This document shows positions 12,669 through 24,192 of a stretch of DNA of 64,000 nucleotides, piece after piece. Position 1 is the stretch's first letter. Each line of letters starts with the position of its first letter. The notes beneath the pieces are model-generated. The model had not been told where the DNA came from. It was given only the letters and a program-made list of their open reading frames with translations, and ran no database searches. This DNA comes from Vermamoeba vermiformis (taxonomy: Eukaryota; Tubulinea; Echinamoebida), in contig JBEWZL010000243.1 of assembly GCA_045837725.1 (NCBI GenBank), positions 62,001-126,000 on the forward strand, in the 5' to 3' direction. Both the position numbers and the translations under genes were made by a program.

Positions 12669-13163
12669 TCCGGATTCGGTTCGTTTGTTGTTCTTGTCGT
12701 AAATTGGTATGTACAATGACGCAGATTCGATTTTATACTTTTCTTCTTTCACGGGAAATTTACTGTCGCACGAAAATTGGTAATTTTCAGTATCCTTCCA
12801 GTCCTTCCAGTTAATTCCGAAGCAATGCTAGAAAATCTTAAGTTTTGAAAATCATTGTGCTGGAAGGTCAGCGTCACAGCTTACTATTAGCATAAAGCAC
12901 CTGTAATGGTTACAATTAAAAGCGGTTGCTATTAACCAAATTTCATGACAGCCAGATCTCTTTCGAGATGAGCTATTGCTACCTTGGTACTCGTGTTCCA
13001 ATAATGTCCATCGTACGTATTTCGTCCAATAGGCATGCATACTTGCTTTTTTACAATACGCATTTAAAAAAGACAAGATTATCGTTAATCGTAAGTGTAT
13101 TCGATCCGAAAACTTGTTACAAATCATTAATACGAATATCAATATTAATCCTTTATTTATATT
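12669..13163. other. Spacer between NmrA-like copies
   Basis: Upstream region of copy A and 3' flank of copy B. Short ORFs on both strands lack codon bias or domains. No RNA gene or repeat was recognised. Confidence 0.6.
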
Positions 13164-14313
13164 TTATTGCAATAGTCCACTGTCCTTCAATTGCTTGTAC
13201 CGCTCTTCAAGAGTGAGGTACTGCTTGCCAGTCAACTTCGTGAAGTCGTCGCTGACGTGCGTTACGAGTCCAGAGCGAATAATTTCGTACAGCTCGAGCG
13301 TAGATTTGACTTGGTCAGGCGGCATCATCGTATCTAACGCTTGTTTGGTCTCTTCGAGCGATGGACTCACGAACTGGATCGGTCTTTGCAAAACTTCGGT
13401 CAAAACTTTTGCAACGTCTTCACCGCCCAGGGCTCTTGGACCAGTCAGCACGTAAGATTTGCCCACGTGGTCTTTCGGGTTCAATAACACTGTCGCTGCA
13501 GCCTCACCGATGTCTTCGACCGAGACTTGCGTGTACGTGCTGTCACCAACCGGATCCACGTACGTGCCTTGAGCGATCTCTTCTAAATGGTACGTAACAA
13601 TATTTTCCTATAAAATGCGAACAGAGTCAATGTTTAAAAATTTCCTTTTATGGTAAAATTACGAAAGCGGGAAATCCTCAATCGGTTGATAGTACGTACC
13701 TGGAACCAGCCCATACGAATGTAAGTAGTCGGAATGTTAAGTTCTTGGAGCTTTTTTTCCACGGCGCGGAATTCTTTAGCAATGGTGTAGTAGTTGGTCA
13801 GATCGTCTGAAATTTAGTTAAGAATCATTTCCTTAGAAACAAATTCACTTACCAGCTCCTTCAACAGTTCCAAATACGACGTGCTTAACATTAGCAGCCT
13901 TGACTTGGTCAATAAAGCCCTTGATTAGTTGTGACATGTCCAACGAGGGATTGTCCTTCGGTGTGTTCGGAATGGTGACCCAAAGGTAATCGACGCTCTA
14001 AATATTAATATTCGCAATTATTATAATACTATAATTGGGTTTGAAGATAGTACAAGCCAGATCTAAATTGTTAGAAGGAATTTTAATTTTTTTTGAGGCT
14101 TACGTTGAGACCTTCTTCGACACTTTTCTTATCACTGAAATCGAATTTTACATATTCCGCACCCTTCTGGATTAAATCCTTAATTTTGCTGTCTGATCGA
14201 GCTCCAACTCGGATGTGGTACTTAGACTTGTCCGCAAGATCGACCAAATGGCGCGCGGTAGCGTTGCTCGTCACACCAGCGGCGGCAGTTACAAGAATGG
14301 TGATTTTGCTCAT
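13164..14313 (-). CDS. NmrA-like NAD(P)-binding oxidoreductase, copy B
   Basis: Paralogue of copy A with the same exon order. It starts MSKITILVTAAAG at 14313, with the glycine-rich turn TAAAGVTSNATARHL and cofactor loop GARSDSKI. Later exons carry VDYLWVTIPNTPKDNPS, IPTTYIRMGWFQ, ENIVTYHLEEI, TQVSVEDIGEAAATVLL and GKSYVLTGPRALG, ending DSGLLQ. The last exon is the part most alike between the copies, while an extra intron (about 13807-13852) splits the middle exon here and not in copy A. The pair therefore diverged in both sequence and gene structure. Inferred to be a cytosolic NADP-dependent reductase or redox sensor; the substrate cannot be read from sequence. Confidence 0.82.
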
Positions 14314-14736
14314 TGCTTAAGAGGTTTGTGTTGTCCCAATGTTTCGCTTTCTATTATAAGTACTAATTCCAATCAGGAAGTTATTTATACTTTACATTAG
14401 CGGAGTACGCCACTGTCGAATCACCACGGACTTCCGGTCAGTCAGGACAGTAAGTTAATACGAGTGTCTGCAATGTCTGAATACCGAACATTTTCCGACA
14501 ACGCGACATTGCGAGTCGACTTACTTCAACAAGTGGGAAAACAATTATTACCGTGTATTGATGGCAAGCACTGGCATTATATTGTATAAACCGCTTGTTG
14601 GAGGTAGAAAATTAAACCAAACTTTTCGGATGCGATGTTCTAAGGCAAGGTGGGTCCTAATGGATTATAGAGATAGTTTATTATATTGGTTCCTATTTAC
14701 AATCTTATGTACACTTATTATTCTTTCAAGAATTCT
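14314..14736. other. Spacer
   Basis: Holds the upstream region of NmrA-like copy B. A 65-codon ORF at 14558-14755 has no features and runs against the real gene end. Nothing supported. Confidence 0.5.
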
Positions 14737-15208
14737 TTATGCTGCAATCTGCTGATTTTGATTTTTGTAATAGCCGATCTGATATTGAAGATTGGCGATC
14801 TCTGCTTGGAGTCCTATAGGCACTGTTTAGTAATCATATTATATTATTACCAAATTGTAACTTACGTTCGATTTGTTTCTTCTTTTTGTTCGCGCGATCG
14901 CCATAAACACCTGCCACAACTCCAGCGGAGATCGTGCCTGCTACAGGAATCCAAACGTACGTAGGAGTAGTAGCAGCTACACTAACGTACTTATGATACT
15001 TCTTTTTAGCTCGTTCTAGTAGCCTATAAAGTTCTCTAAGACGAATCTCCATTCCGGATGTGTCTATCGGGGTTGCAGTGGCGAAAGGGTTGTAAGTTTG
15101 GATGACTGCAGTGTTCGGGATAGCTACCATTGGGGTGTCATAATTAGTATTGATGCCCCAAGGATTGGTTGAACTGGGATAAGGCGAGTACTGCATTGTG
15201 GGCTGCAT
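14737..15208 (-). CDS. Small single-TM protein with coiled-coil C-terminus
   Basis: Two exons. The first (about 14862-15208) begins MQPTMQYSPYPSSTNPWG, a Pro/Ser/Asn/Tyr-rich N-terminus, followed by a basic amphipathic segment (LRELYRLLERAKKKYHKY), one membrane segment (YVWIPVAGTISAGVVAGVYG) and the positive DRANKKKKQIE. A 51-nt intron leads to RLQAEIANLQYQIGYYKN and TAA at 14737-14739, a short heptad-like helix. The positive-inside rule puts the C-terminus in the cytosol. I do not recognise the family. Splicing restores a continuous frame ending in a stop, which supports a real gene. Confidence 0.6.
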
Positions 15209-15614
15209 CTTGAATCTGTGTTCGCGTTGTTATTTAATATAAAAAATGAGGCAAAAAATTGCAGTCCTATTTATGATATTTTAAGATTGCTTATTATTCG
15301 AATAGAGCCGCGTGATTCCGAATGGAAATTTGACTTCGTTTTCCTAATTTTCTAAATTGTCTGAAAATTAAGAAACTATGTGGTGCCATCATAGCCCATG
15401 ATATTTGTACTTTCACTTCGTTCGCAAGCAAACTAATTTTCTATTTAAATGGATCTGATCGGATTAGTGCTGCTGTAACGTAATACCATTGTTTTCAGAT
15501 TAAGTGTTAAGAAAAAATAATAGTTTTAAAAATTAATGGTGTTGTGGCGCGTGCCTGTGAAATTGTGAATAAAAAGAACCAAAAAAACGGTCGTGTCTTT
15601 AATTTCAGATCGCG
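15209..15614. other. Divergent promoter region
   Basis: Spacer between the minus-strand TM gene and the plus-strand Rab-like gene. It contains one extended GATC word (GGATCTGATCGGATT near 15450) and no ORF or RNA gene I can support. Confidence 0.5.
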
Positions 15615-16392
15615 ATGGAGCAACAGAACGCTAATAACAATAATAATAACAAAGTTGATTTGACGCTCAAGGTAAAACATTATTATCGGTAATAATTATG
15701 TTGAACTAACGAAATTAAATTTTGTAGCTGGTTAGCGCCGGCGATTGGGGCGTGGGAAAAACAGCGTTTGTTCATCGATGGGCTAATAATGACTTCTTCG
15801 CTAATCAAATGACTATTGGAGTAGATTTTGTACGCTAAGACTTATTTTCAAATAATTTTTAAATTTACTAATTATTTTTAAGAAAACAAAAACGATTGGA
15901 CATAGCGGCAAGACAGTAAAAATACTATTTTGGGATGAGGCACCCACGTAAGCAATAATTACGATTTTTTCTGCTCGATCCAGAATTAATTTTACTTTTA
16001 GCAAGGGATTTCGTCGGTTTGGCGCATTTTCCTTTAGAGGCGCGGCAGGAGCTTTTATTATGTACAGAGTGGACCGACGAGAGTCTTTTGAACGATTGCA
16101 ATATTGGTTCGATGAAGTGGATAGACAGGCCGTTAAAGAATGTTGCAAAGTTTTGATTGGCACTTTCGCGGATGTACCCGAAGACCAACGCCAAGTAACG
16201 TACCAAGAGGCTAAGAAATTCGCACAAGATCATGGTGTGAGGTACTTCGAAGTCAGTGCATTGAACGGCGAGAACGTGATTGAAGCCGTGAATTTGATGG
16301 TGGATCTGATTATGGCCGAGCCGGATCGATACGTCACTATTAATCCTGTTAGTCGCAATGAAAAGAGTAATGGATGGTGCAGCATTATATAA
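15615..16392 (+). CDS. Divergent Rab-like small GTPase with CaaX-like end
   Basis: Five short exons. The N-terminus is MEQQNANNNNNNKVDL, then G1 reads SAGDWGVGKTAFVHRW (P-loop kept), the effector region MTIGVDF is Rab-like, and IGHSGKTVKILFWDEAPT replaces the usual WDTAGQERF of G3, so the catalytic Gln is absent. A single large exon then gives GAAGAFIMYRVDRRESFE (Rab-family alpha-3 region). G4 reads IGTFADV where NKxD is expected, and G5 is EVSALNGENV. It ends GWCSII, where CSII fits a CaaX prenylation box. Kept P-loop and lipid tail with lost G3 Gln and G4 NKxD suggest a membrane-bound GTPase with altered nucleotide specificity or a pseudo-GTPase. Rab/Rho assignment is by overall pattern. 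Confidence 0.75.
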
Positions 16393-17115
16393 AGCCAGTA
16401 ATAGCTTGTAGTATTAGAACTTAAAATGTGCATCAGATGTAAATAAAATTGTTGAATCAAAGCCACTTTCCTTGTTACTAATACGAGTAAATATTATGAC
16501 AAAATATAATAAGAACTGATCGAGACGATTAAAACTGCTTTGGGCGAAAAATAACCGACCACAAAGCAAAAAAGGTTTGTGGCCGATCTCGCGGTCATTT
16601 TTGGAGCAGAATATTGAATGAAACACAGCAAATGGAAAATGGACATATGAAAAATAAAGTGCGAGAGCTATTCTTCTCGGTCAATTCGACGAGGACCGTG
16701 TACAAAAGCCGATCTGATTTTTATATCGTAAGTACGCATATAATTCGGTAGAAAAATTTTCCTACACTATTACTATAGTCCACTAAACATATAATACCTT
16801 TTTGGGCCCTAATTGCAACAATCAAATTTTGAAATAATTAATTAAAAGAAATTTTCTTGCAAAGTAATTGGCTTAATGAGGAATGTTCGCGTTATATTAA
16901 CTTTATAATATTCAGGAATATTTAGTATCGGTTAGTTGCCACTTGCAAGACGGCTATCAGTTTGTTTACCAGATCGCTCGACGCTATTCGTTATTTTTCG
17001 ATCTTTACGAGCTAGTACGTACAAATTATTACAACAAATATAATTATATTAATGAGTTATTATTGGTTAGATCCATAAGCAATTCCATTTCAATTACCAA
17101 AATTTCCCGCGCAAA
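16393..17115. other. Intergenic region with one hairpin
   Basis: About 720 bases without a supported gene. A two-part hairpin lies at 16547-16602: AAAAATAACCG pairs with CGGTCATTTTT, and inside it CCACAAA (16559-16565) pairs with TTTGTGG (16576-16582). It sits about 155 bases after the Rab-like stop. The rest is AT-rich. Confidence 0.4.
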
Positions 17116-18757
17116 ATGCCGATGGCGAATAAAAAGAGTAACGTCATTGAAGAGCGTAGAATTCAATTAGATAGCTTCTTAAATGAACTAGCAAAGGTAT
17201 ATAATTTAATATTACAATTTATGATCATAACTTGATTCTTACAGAACGAAGACATCATCCACAGCGAAACTTTGCAAAAATTTCTGGAACTTCCGGAGGC
17301 TATTGACAAAGAATTAAGCAATAATAAGTCACGTGGGTGCATAAATAAGCTATTTTAAGCCTCTAATTTCGTTTTTAAGGCGGTGCTGGCGAAATAATTG
17401 AAGCGCTCATTGATTCGGAGAAAAAATACATCAGTCAGCTCGAAATGCTAAAAGTACGGCCCATAATATCGTATTATAGTATCTTATAGTATTGTTAGAT
17501 GTTTAAAAGACGATTAAGAGAAGCGTTGAATAGAACCGAAGCGATTAGCAGATCTGATCTGGATCCGCTGTTCAACAACATTGAAGCGATTTATTTATAT
17601 CACGATCAGTTCTTTCAAGACATTCAAAAGAATTCGCGCAATAGACCGAAGACTTTGTCATTAGTGAAGCCTGTAGAGGCCATGGTAAGATTTATTTGAC
17701 ACGTGTCAATAAGCATTCAACAGCCTACTTTGCCTTATTTAGAAATAATAATATTGCAAAAATTTATTGGTTATGATTAAATTAGCATTAAAATTTGCTC
17801 TTAGCGCTAATTTTGTATTTTTTGACAGTTGACATTCAACGCTCGACTGTACAGCGATTACATCAACAATTTTGAGACTACAAAAGAGTTAATATCGATA
17901 TTCAAATCAAATACAGCGCTTACTCAAGCGATATTGGATTGTGAATTTGAGTTGCGCGAACAAAATGTCAAACTGGAGGATCTGATCTTTGCTCCAGCTC
18001 AACAGATCAAGCAATATTATCACATGTTGCAGGTACACAATATAATAGTAATAATGATATTAGTTAACGGTATTTATTAGCAATTATCCGGCTTGCCTGA
18101 AGAGGTTGTGGAAAATATCGAAGATCTGGATGTGACACTCAAGACAGTCAAAGAACTTTACGTTAATATGCAAAAGATATTGAAGGCACAACATACATTA
18201 CACGACGATTGGATGCGCGTTGATGAATTGCTGGGAAACGAGCTGAATGTAAGATCCAAAAAATTTCACGCCTAATCCAAATTTCCAGCAAAATATCTCG
18301 CAAGCGAAGATATCTATTTATTATAAGTATAGTGATACTTATTAAATTTGACTAGGACTATGAAGTTCCGCATAGTGCAAAGCTGTGGCGTGAAGGTGAA
18401 ATGATGTTCAGTCAAAAACAAAAGAGCCAATCAAAAGAAAAGAATTACTACGTGTATTTATTCGACAATCGATTGTTAATCTCCGCGCGAGATACAAAAC
18501 ATCACGGTCAAACAAAAGTCAAACACAACATTCTGCTCAAAAAAGACGATCTGATCGAACTGTTGAAAGAAGGTACGCTTGATTATGACACATCTATTTA
18601 GACTATAGCATCGTATTATGATTTTTATACTATTTTATTAGATCCATATGTTATTAGAGTGACACAGTTCAAAGAATCAATTTTCATCAGATCCGTTGAT
18701 GGAAATCAAGACACGGAGACTTGGATGACCAGAATATTAGCAGCTGTAAAGAAATAG
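17116..18757 (+). CDS. RhoGEF (DH-PH protein)
   Basis: About eight exons from the ATG at 17116 (MPMANKKSNVIEER) to TAG at 18755-18757, roughly 380 residues. The DH (Dbl homology) domain begins EIIEALIDSEKKYISQLEML, the standard CR1 start, and continues LDPLFNNIEAIYLYHDQFF and FNARLYSDYINNF. The CR3 helix is poorly conserved. A compact PH-like domain follows: DYEVPHSAKLWREGEMMF, NYYVYLFDNRLLISAR, ending in the C-terminal helix TETWMTRILAAVKK, which includes the near-invariant PH tryptophan. DH-PH proteins load GTP on Rho/Rac GTPases at membranes. The intron at about 17684-17827 carries the TGACAC/GTGTCA palindrome. Confidence 0.8.
17697..17708. repeat. TGACACGTGTCA palindrome (copy 1)
   Basis: Perfect 12-bp palindrome with a CACGTG core, inside an intron of the RhoGEF gene. 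The same 12-mer recurs at 32186, 33670 and 34708. Confidence 0.85.
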
Positions 18758-19838
18758 TACTATAATATCACCTATGGTAACTTATGCGGTACAATTCAAG
18801 CTTCAGTCGTGTACGGATGGATACGCGGATCAAAAGACCAGAAAATTGACAGGTTTAAAAGCACATTATGGACGTACTTGTACTTAGGTATTATTATGTA
18901 AAATGACTTGCGCCAGAGATGGTGGGTTGCTAGCAAGCAAAATAAAAAATACACTCAACACCAACTTAGACCCAAGTGCGCACCACACATTACGTCATGA
19001 TACAGCGATCAAAAAGCTCCGTAAATTCATCAACGAGCCTTTCTCTTGTTCTAACTGCTTGGTGGAAACACATGAGGAGATTCGGGCCTTGGGTACGGTT
19101 TAACTCTCCACGATTTTTTATTAATTATTAATATGCAATAATTTAATGATAAGGTTACATACCACACAATGCACGTTAATTTGCGCCCATATAAATTTTT
19201 TTCTCGCTGCAAATCTGATCCTAAATTAATTAACTGACCATTTTCATTTGAAATATTTCATTATAATTCAAGACTAGCATATTGTAAATAATACTTATTT
19301 ACACGTAAACAAGGATGCTTTTTAGTATTCAGCTCTACGACTCCTGTTGCATTGCTTAAAACATTATACCGAACGTTGAATCGGCTTTATTTTATTGCAT
19401 ATTTGCCATTTCGAAAAGCTTCGTAAGTGATTCCTGCGCAGATCGTAACAATAATTTGTGCTCTGCTCGCGTTGCTACGCGAATTGAATCAAAATCATTT
19501 TGAATTATATACATTATAAAGGCGCACGTTTATTATAGTCATTGTTGCTAATTACTTTGCAGCCTCTATGATTGCTATCGTTAATTTCATGCCAAGTTTT
19601 GCTTACATCGACGGATCTGCTTTGATTCAGCAGTAGCTTCTTTGCGATAATTATAGACAGTTTCTAAATATAGAAAGCGAAATGAGTTATTTGGTAATTT
19701 CGTTATTGCTAATTCGTGCGCGATTTGTGAACCAAAAATAACCATAAATAGTTTGTTTAAATCAAATACTCATAATCAACAATCGACAATAAGACAACAA
19801 GTCGTTAATTAATATTAATTTAATTCTTCGAAATAATA
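18758..19838. other. Long intergenic region
   Basis: About 1.1 kb of AT-rich sequence between RhoGEF and the four-TM gene. Apart from the short ORF listed at 18903-19103, I see no coding signal, RNA gene or repeat. Confidence 0.5.
18903..19103 (+). CDS. Possible small protein (66 aa), weak
   Basis: An ATG-started 66-codon frame (MTCARDGGLL...IRALGTV, TAA). The composition is not obviously biased and it contains a CxxC (CSNC). There is no recognised domain, no second exon and no paralogue in the window. It may be chance, given that neighbours are strongly intron-split. Kept only as a candidate. Confidence 0.2.
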   Translation: MTCARDGGLLASKIKNTLNTNLDPSAHHTLRHDTAIKKLRKFINEPFSCSNCLVETHEEIRALGTV

Positions 19839-20280
19839 ATGAATCTTCGTCTGGCGTGCATTTTGGCTGGCCTTCTCGGCATCGGACAATTTGTCCTGTG
19901 GATCTTGCAAGTCACCTACGTGGGCAACAACTACGCAGCATATATTATAGGCACTACTTTCATCGTCATTTCAAGGCCTTGGACTCTTTGGATTAATTCC
20001 CCAAGAACGAACTCCTCAATCCGAATCCGTTCCTCGTCGCCAGATCCACGATTCTCCTCGCTTTTGGCTCGTAGGACTAGGCGCTGCTAGTTGTGCATTG
20101 GCCTTTTGGATTGCGAATCAGATCTGGACTGCTGTCACCTACGGATCTATCTACGCTGCCACGGAACCAACTTTGACGCCCCAGTTATACGGCTTTAATA
20201 TTCCTGGAATTGCTGTTGCCGCGGCTATTACTGCTTTGTTTGTATATGGATGGCGCAACGCTAAATATCAAGCAGTTTAA
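19839..20280 (+). CDS. Small four-TM membrane protein; frame changes once
   Basis: Starts at the ATG at 19839 (MNLRLACILAGLLGIGQFVLW, first membrane segment). The reading frame then has to shift to reach GLGLFGLIPQERTPQ, the second half with FWLVGLGAASCALAFW, then a loop (TVTYG-like AVTYGSIYAATEPTL), and a last segment IPGIAVAAAITALFVYGW, ending KYQAV and TAA. A 31-nt GT-AG stretch (about 19920-19950, gtgggc...tatag) would join the frames exactly, but it is far shorter than other introns here and its donor is not GTAAGT/GTACGT. Alternatives are a one-base indel, real or in the assembly. Family not recognised. Confidence 0.55.
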
Positions 20281-20351
20281 ACATTAGCCAGAACCGATAA
20301 ACAACTATTGTTGAAAATGCTTTTTATAAGTTGTTCGTTTACACATATTTT

Positions 20352-21897
20352 TTAGGTTGTAAAATTAAGAGGCACGTTTTCTACAATGACAATAGGCAAC
20401 TTCACTATCGCTTTCGACAATTTAATCCACAAATAGTGTCTCTTTCGTATGACATTGCTGTAGAATATCGACTGTTCAAAATCTTTCGGGATGTGCACTG
20501 CGACCCGTTGCGTCCTCGTGTCTTTCGCTGGAACAAGAAATTCGATGTCCCACGATACTTCTTTTTTGAAATGTGCGTTGTGTGGTACATGTTCTTCAGT
20601 TGCTGAATAATATGTTGGGCAGATTGTACAGCTGCGGATCGAGATCTTCAGGTTTTTGACAGGTTTTGATTTTAAATTCGCAACAGTAATGTCCAGCAGT
20701 ACTCTTTGCCCTGGTAAGTATACATTTGCGGGACACGAGGCTGTTAGCTTGTATTCGTGAACAATTCCTAAAACGTAAGTGTCCGAGGATCCAGTCACCG
20801 GCTGTGATTTGCGCAGTTCGGAGCTAACGTCGTATTTAGGGAGCACTGGTATATTAATAGACTTGTGCATTTTTTTGGAGCCATTTTCGCCTTCAATAAA
20901 TACTTCAACGCCGTAAATGATGGATCCAGTTTGACAGTCAGCAAGTCCGCTCTCTGATTGCATGCTGCCCGATAAATATTCTCCTTTTTCACCACAGTGA
21001 GGAAATGGAACGTCAAATTTGAAGCGGTGGAGGCCGTTGGCAAATGTTATCGGCGAACGATGCGGATGTACTTTGATGTTAAATATTTTGTTGAACGGCT
21101 TTGATTCGAGTTTTTTGTGCTTATATCGAGATTCATTATAATCGTATATCTCCCTAATGAACGGTGAGTGCTCCTCGCAATAGAGCCGTAAAAAGACTCC
21201 CTTGGCAACGAGATCTTTGTTCGTTTTGAAAATAACTAGCCCGCTAATTCGTTTCCCCATACAATTAGCGTATACAGTCGTAGGATTTAGCATTATGTTG
21301 ATATCACTGCCTCCTAACAGATCTGAAATTTGGGTGTTAGATTCGGAAACAAAAATATTATTTCAGATATCTATTGTCAGAATATTCTATAGATAAATCA
21401 CATTAAATACTTACATTTAACATGCTCGATGTACTTTTGTTTGTAAAACACTGTTCTCGGAGAAGTTTCGTTAACGACCGTCGGATCTTGACCTGTCAAA
21501 CTTGTGTAATGTTTAAACCACAAGTGATTGTCTTCTGAGCCTATTTTCCAATCTCTGCACACTGTTCCTGCCTGAAATCCGGTCAATAAAAGAAAAACAA
21601 GTTGAAGTAAGACATCTTTCTGAAAAAATCTTTCTGATGTCCATTTAGATTAAATCTTTAATAATTAAAGAGCAATTAATACAGTAGTATTATTGTTAGG
21701 TAATTAAAAAATATTCCGGTTTTTGCTCGAAAAATCCGACTTTGATGGCACTTACCGCAATTACATCGTTGAAACTGACGCTGTCGAATATTTTCACCAA
21801 TATCTGCATATCATAAATTAGTAACGCAAGTAATGATTACTGAAATGTGCGTACTAACCTCGATCGGGAGAGGAGGCGTGCTGCGGCGGATGTCCAT
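20352..21897 (-). CDS. F-box-arrestin fusion protein, copy A
   Basis: Starts MDIRRSTPPLPIE at 21897. Three small exons build a complete F-box: PLPIE, ILVKIFDSVSFNDVIA, AGTVCRDWKIGSEDNHLW. After KHYTSLTGQDPTVV and a linker with KQKYIEHVK, the large last exon (20352-21293 plus flank) carries an arrestin fold: N-lobe CMGKRISGLVIFKTNKDL, KGVFLRLYCEE, then FKFDVPFPHCGEKGEYLSG and IIYGVEVFIEGE; C-lobe TASCPANVYLPGQRVLLDI, VANLKSKPVKNLKISIRS, ending PIVIVENVPLNFTT. The pattern fits alpha-arrestin (ARRDC-like) N and C domains. Alpha-arrestins recruit HECT ligases; here an F-box would recruit SKP1-cullin instead. No PPxY motif was seen. Role as a membrane-cargo SCF adaptor is inference. Copy B is adjacent. 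Confidence 0.78.
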
Positions 21898-22145
21898 GTT
21901 TGTTTGTTGCTATTGTTGTAATTACAATGACTCTATGAGCACTAAATAACATTATAGCAGGTTTGATAAGTAGATACGAGGGGGCAAATATTCGGTCCCA
22001 TCAAGTGTCAAAGTGTCACCGGGTAAAAAAAATATTTCCGTTAGCAGCTTCTTACGAAAAATACTAATACCCTTCGTAAGAGTCTAGTATAACCTACTTA
22101 CTGCTAATTATTAATTTTTATTCTCAAGCTCTTCGTGACGTTACA

Positions 22146-23723
22146 TTAAGATGAGGTGTTGAGCGGATTTACGCTAGTTATTCGCGGTGTGCCCACAATA
22201 ACAATAGGAAACCTCAATAAGGCCTCGGATGATAGTCGGACCCATAGGTAGTGTCGTCGTTGCATCACTCTGCTGTACATAATTGACTGTTCAAAATCTT
22301 TCGGGATGCGCAGTTCGATCTGATGCGTTTTTGTGTCTTTCGCTGGAACGGGGAAGTCAATATCCCACCATATGTCTTCTTTAGTAGGTACTTCTGATAA
22401 GGTCGTAGAGCCTGCTGCAGCACTTTGTGGGCAAATTCCAACGCTGCGGATCGAGATCTTCAATTTTTTGACTGGCTTTGACTTTGAATTAGCGACGGTA
22501 ATTGCCAATGACACTGTTTGTCCTAGCAGGAATACATCCGTCGGGCACGTGACTGATAGCGTGTATTCATGAAAAACTCCGAAAAAGGTGTAACTCTCCT
22601 TCGTGCCTTTTAACGGCTTAGCTTTGTGCAATTCGTCTCTAATATCGTATTTAGGCAGTGCTTTAAGGTTGACTGTTGAGGTATGCAATTTTTTGGCGCC
22701 AGTCTCGTCTTCAATAAATGCTTCAACTCCGTACATAATGTATCCAGACATGAAATCGAAAAGTCGGTCTTCTGTTTGAAAGCTGCCGGATAAATATTCG
22801 CCATTTTGACCGCTATGAGGGAACGGCACGTCAAATCTGAAGCAGTAGACGCCCTTAGTGAATTTCAGCGGTGTTTGATCTGGATTTACTTTTACGTTGA
22901 AAATCTTGTTAAATGGCTTTGACTCAACTGTATCGTATCTATAGGTTGTTTTATATTCATCTTGCACGAATTTCATGAATGATGTCTTTTCCTCGCAGAA
23001 GAGTCGGACGAAGACTCCTCTGGCCACTAGATCTTTCTTCGCTTTCAAAATAATTAGACCTCGTAGTCGTTGTCCAATGCAATTAGCGAATATAGTTGTT
23101 GTAGGCATTGTTAGATTGAAATCGTTGTCTCCTAACAGATCTAAATATAACGGCATTAGATCGAGAAAACAAACACAACACATTTTCAAACACGCGTTGC
23201 GTTATTCTCAATGTTATTAGTGATGATAAATACTTACGTTTAATATGATCGATATACTTTTGTTTGTAAAACACGGTTCTCGACGATGTTTCATGAACGA
23301 ACATTGGATCTTGACTTGTTTGTCTCGAGTAATGTTCCAGCCAAAGGTGATTGTCTTCTGAGCCTATTTTCCAGTCTCTACAAACTGTTCCTGCCTGAAT
23401 ATATATGTAAGAGGTGGGTGGTGTCAATGAATTCATTTCGAAACGAAGATCCGACTCAATTGTTGAGATGGCGGATATTTTTGAATCAATAAATATGAAA
23501 CGTAGCAAAATATAGTAATTACTAGTGACATCTAATTTATTAACGATTTGTTTAATAATGTTTTACCTTGATTAAATCATCGAAGCTGATGTAGTTGAAT
23601 ATTTTGACCAATATCTGGATAATAAAATATTAGTGTTAATATCTATCTATCGTACAACGGAGAGAATATCTAATAACGCGAGAACGAACCTCGATCGGAA
23701 GAGGTGGCGTCTGGAGCTCCATT
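22146..23723 (-). CDS. F-box-arrestin fusion protein, copy B
   Basis: Paralogue of copy A with the same exon plan, starting MELQTPPLPIE at 23723. The F-box exons read ILVKIFNYISFDDLIK and AGTVCRDWKIGSEDNHLW, then MFVHETSSRTVFYKQKYI. The arrestin exon begins LLGDNDFNLTMPTTTIFAN and carries CIGQRLRGLIILKAKKDL, KGV-equivalent ARGVFVRLFCEE, FRFDVPFPHSGQNGEYLSG, YIMYGVEAFIEDE, TCPTDVFLLGQTVSLAI and SKSKPVKKLKISIRS. It ends RITSVNPLNTSS, TAA at the low coordinate. Both lobes are complete in both copies. Conservation of the F-box exons in both paralogues shows that the fusion predates the duplication and is maintained. Confidence 0.8.
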
Positions 23724-24192
23724 CGTGCTTGATTTGCAAGTTAGTATTAATGTCGTTAACCACGCATACAGGATAAAATAATATGCCAGGTCCAATTATT
23801 TATAATTTTATCTTTTTTCCGTTGCGCGGTTCGGAAAGGTCGAAAGAAAAATATCGGTCGCCAATAGAAATATCTAGGCACTGGGATATTGAAGTAAGGT
23901 ATCGTGCATAATTATAATATGAAGACGGCGCATTGTATTTTAATCGCGTAAATATAATGCAAAGTTGAATCTTTCCGAATCTTTTGTTTTTGTGATCCGA
24001 TTGCGCCAAAATAATATGATAATATAACACCCGTGATATTAAATAACATGGAGCATTTTTGAGAGGTCAAATCAATTTGTGAGTTGTGGTCTTCCGAAGA
24101 TCGTGAAAGAATGTTCTATTTATTTTGTTGCGCGACAATTCGACCACAAAAGACCATATATATTTCAAATAACAAAAGTGGGGGAGGTTGAT
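23724..24192. other. Divergent promoter region
   Basis: About 470 bases between the start of F-box-arrestin copy B (minus) and the HGSNAT-like gene (plus), so it probably holds both promoters. An in-frame GTG-started extension of the HGSNAT-like first exon exists, but I prefer the ATG at 24193. No other feature. Confidence 0.45.

Noticed and set aside
16943-17170. Plus-strand frame upstream of RhoGEF as its N-terminus
   Set aside because: It is in a different frame from the RhoGEF exon and begins without an ATG; the MPMANKK start fits the downstream exons.
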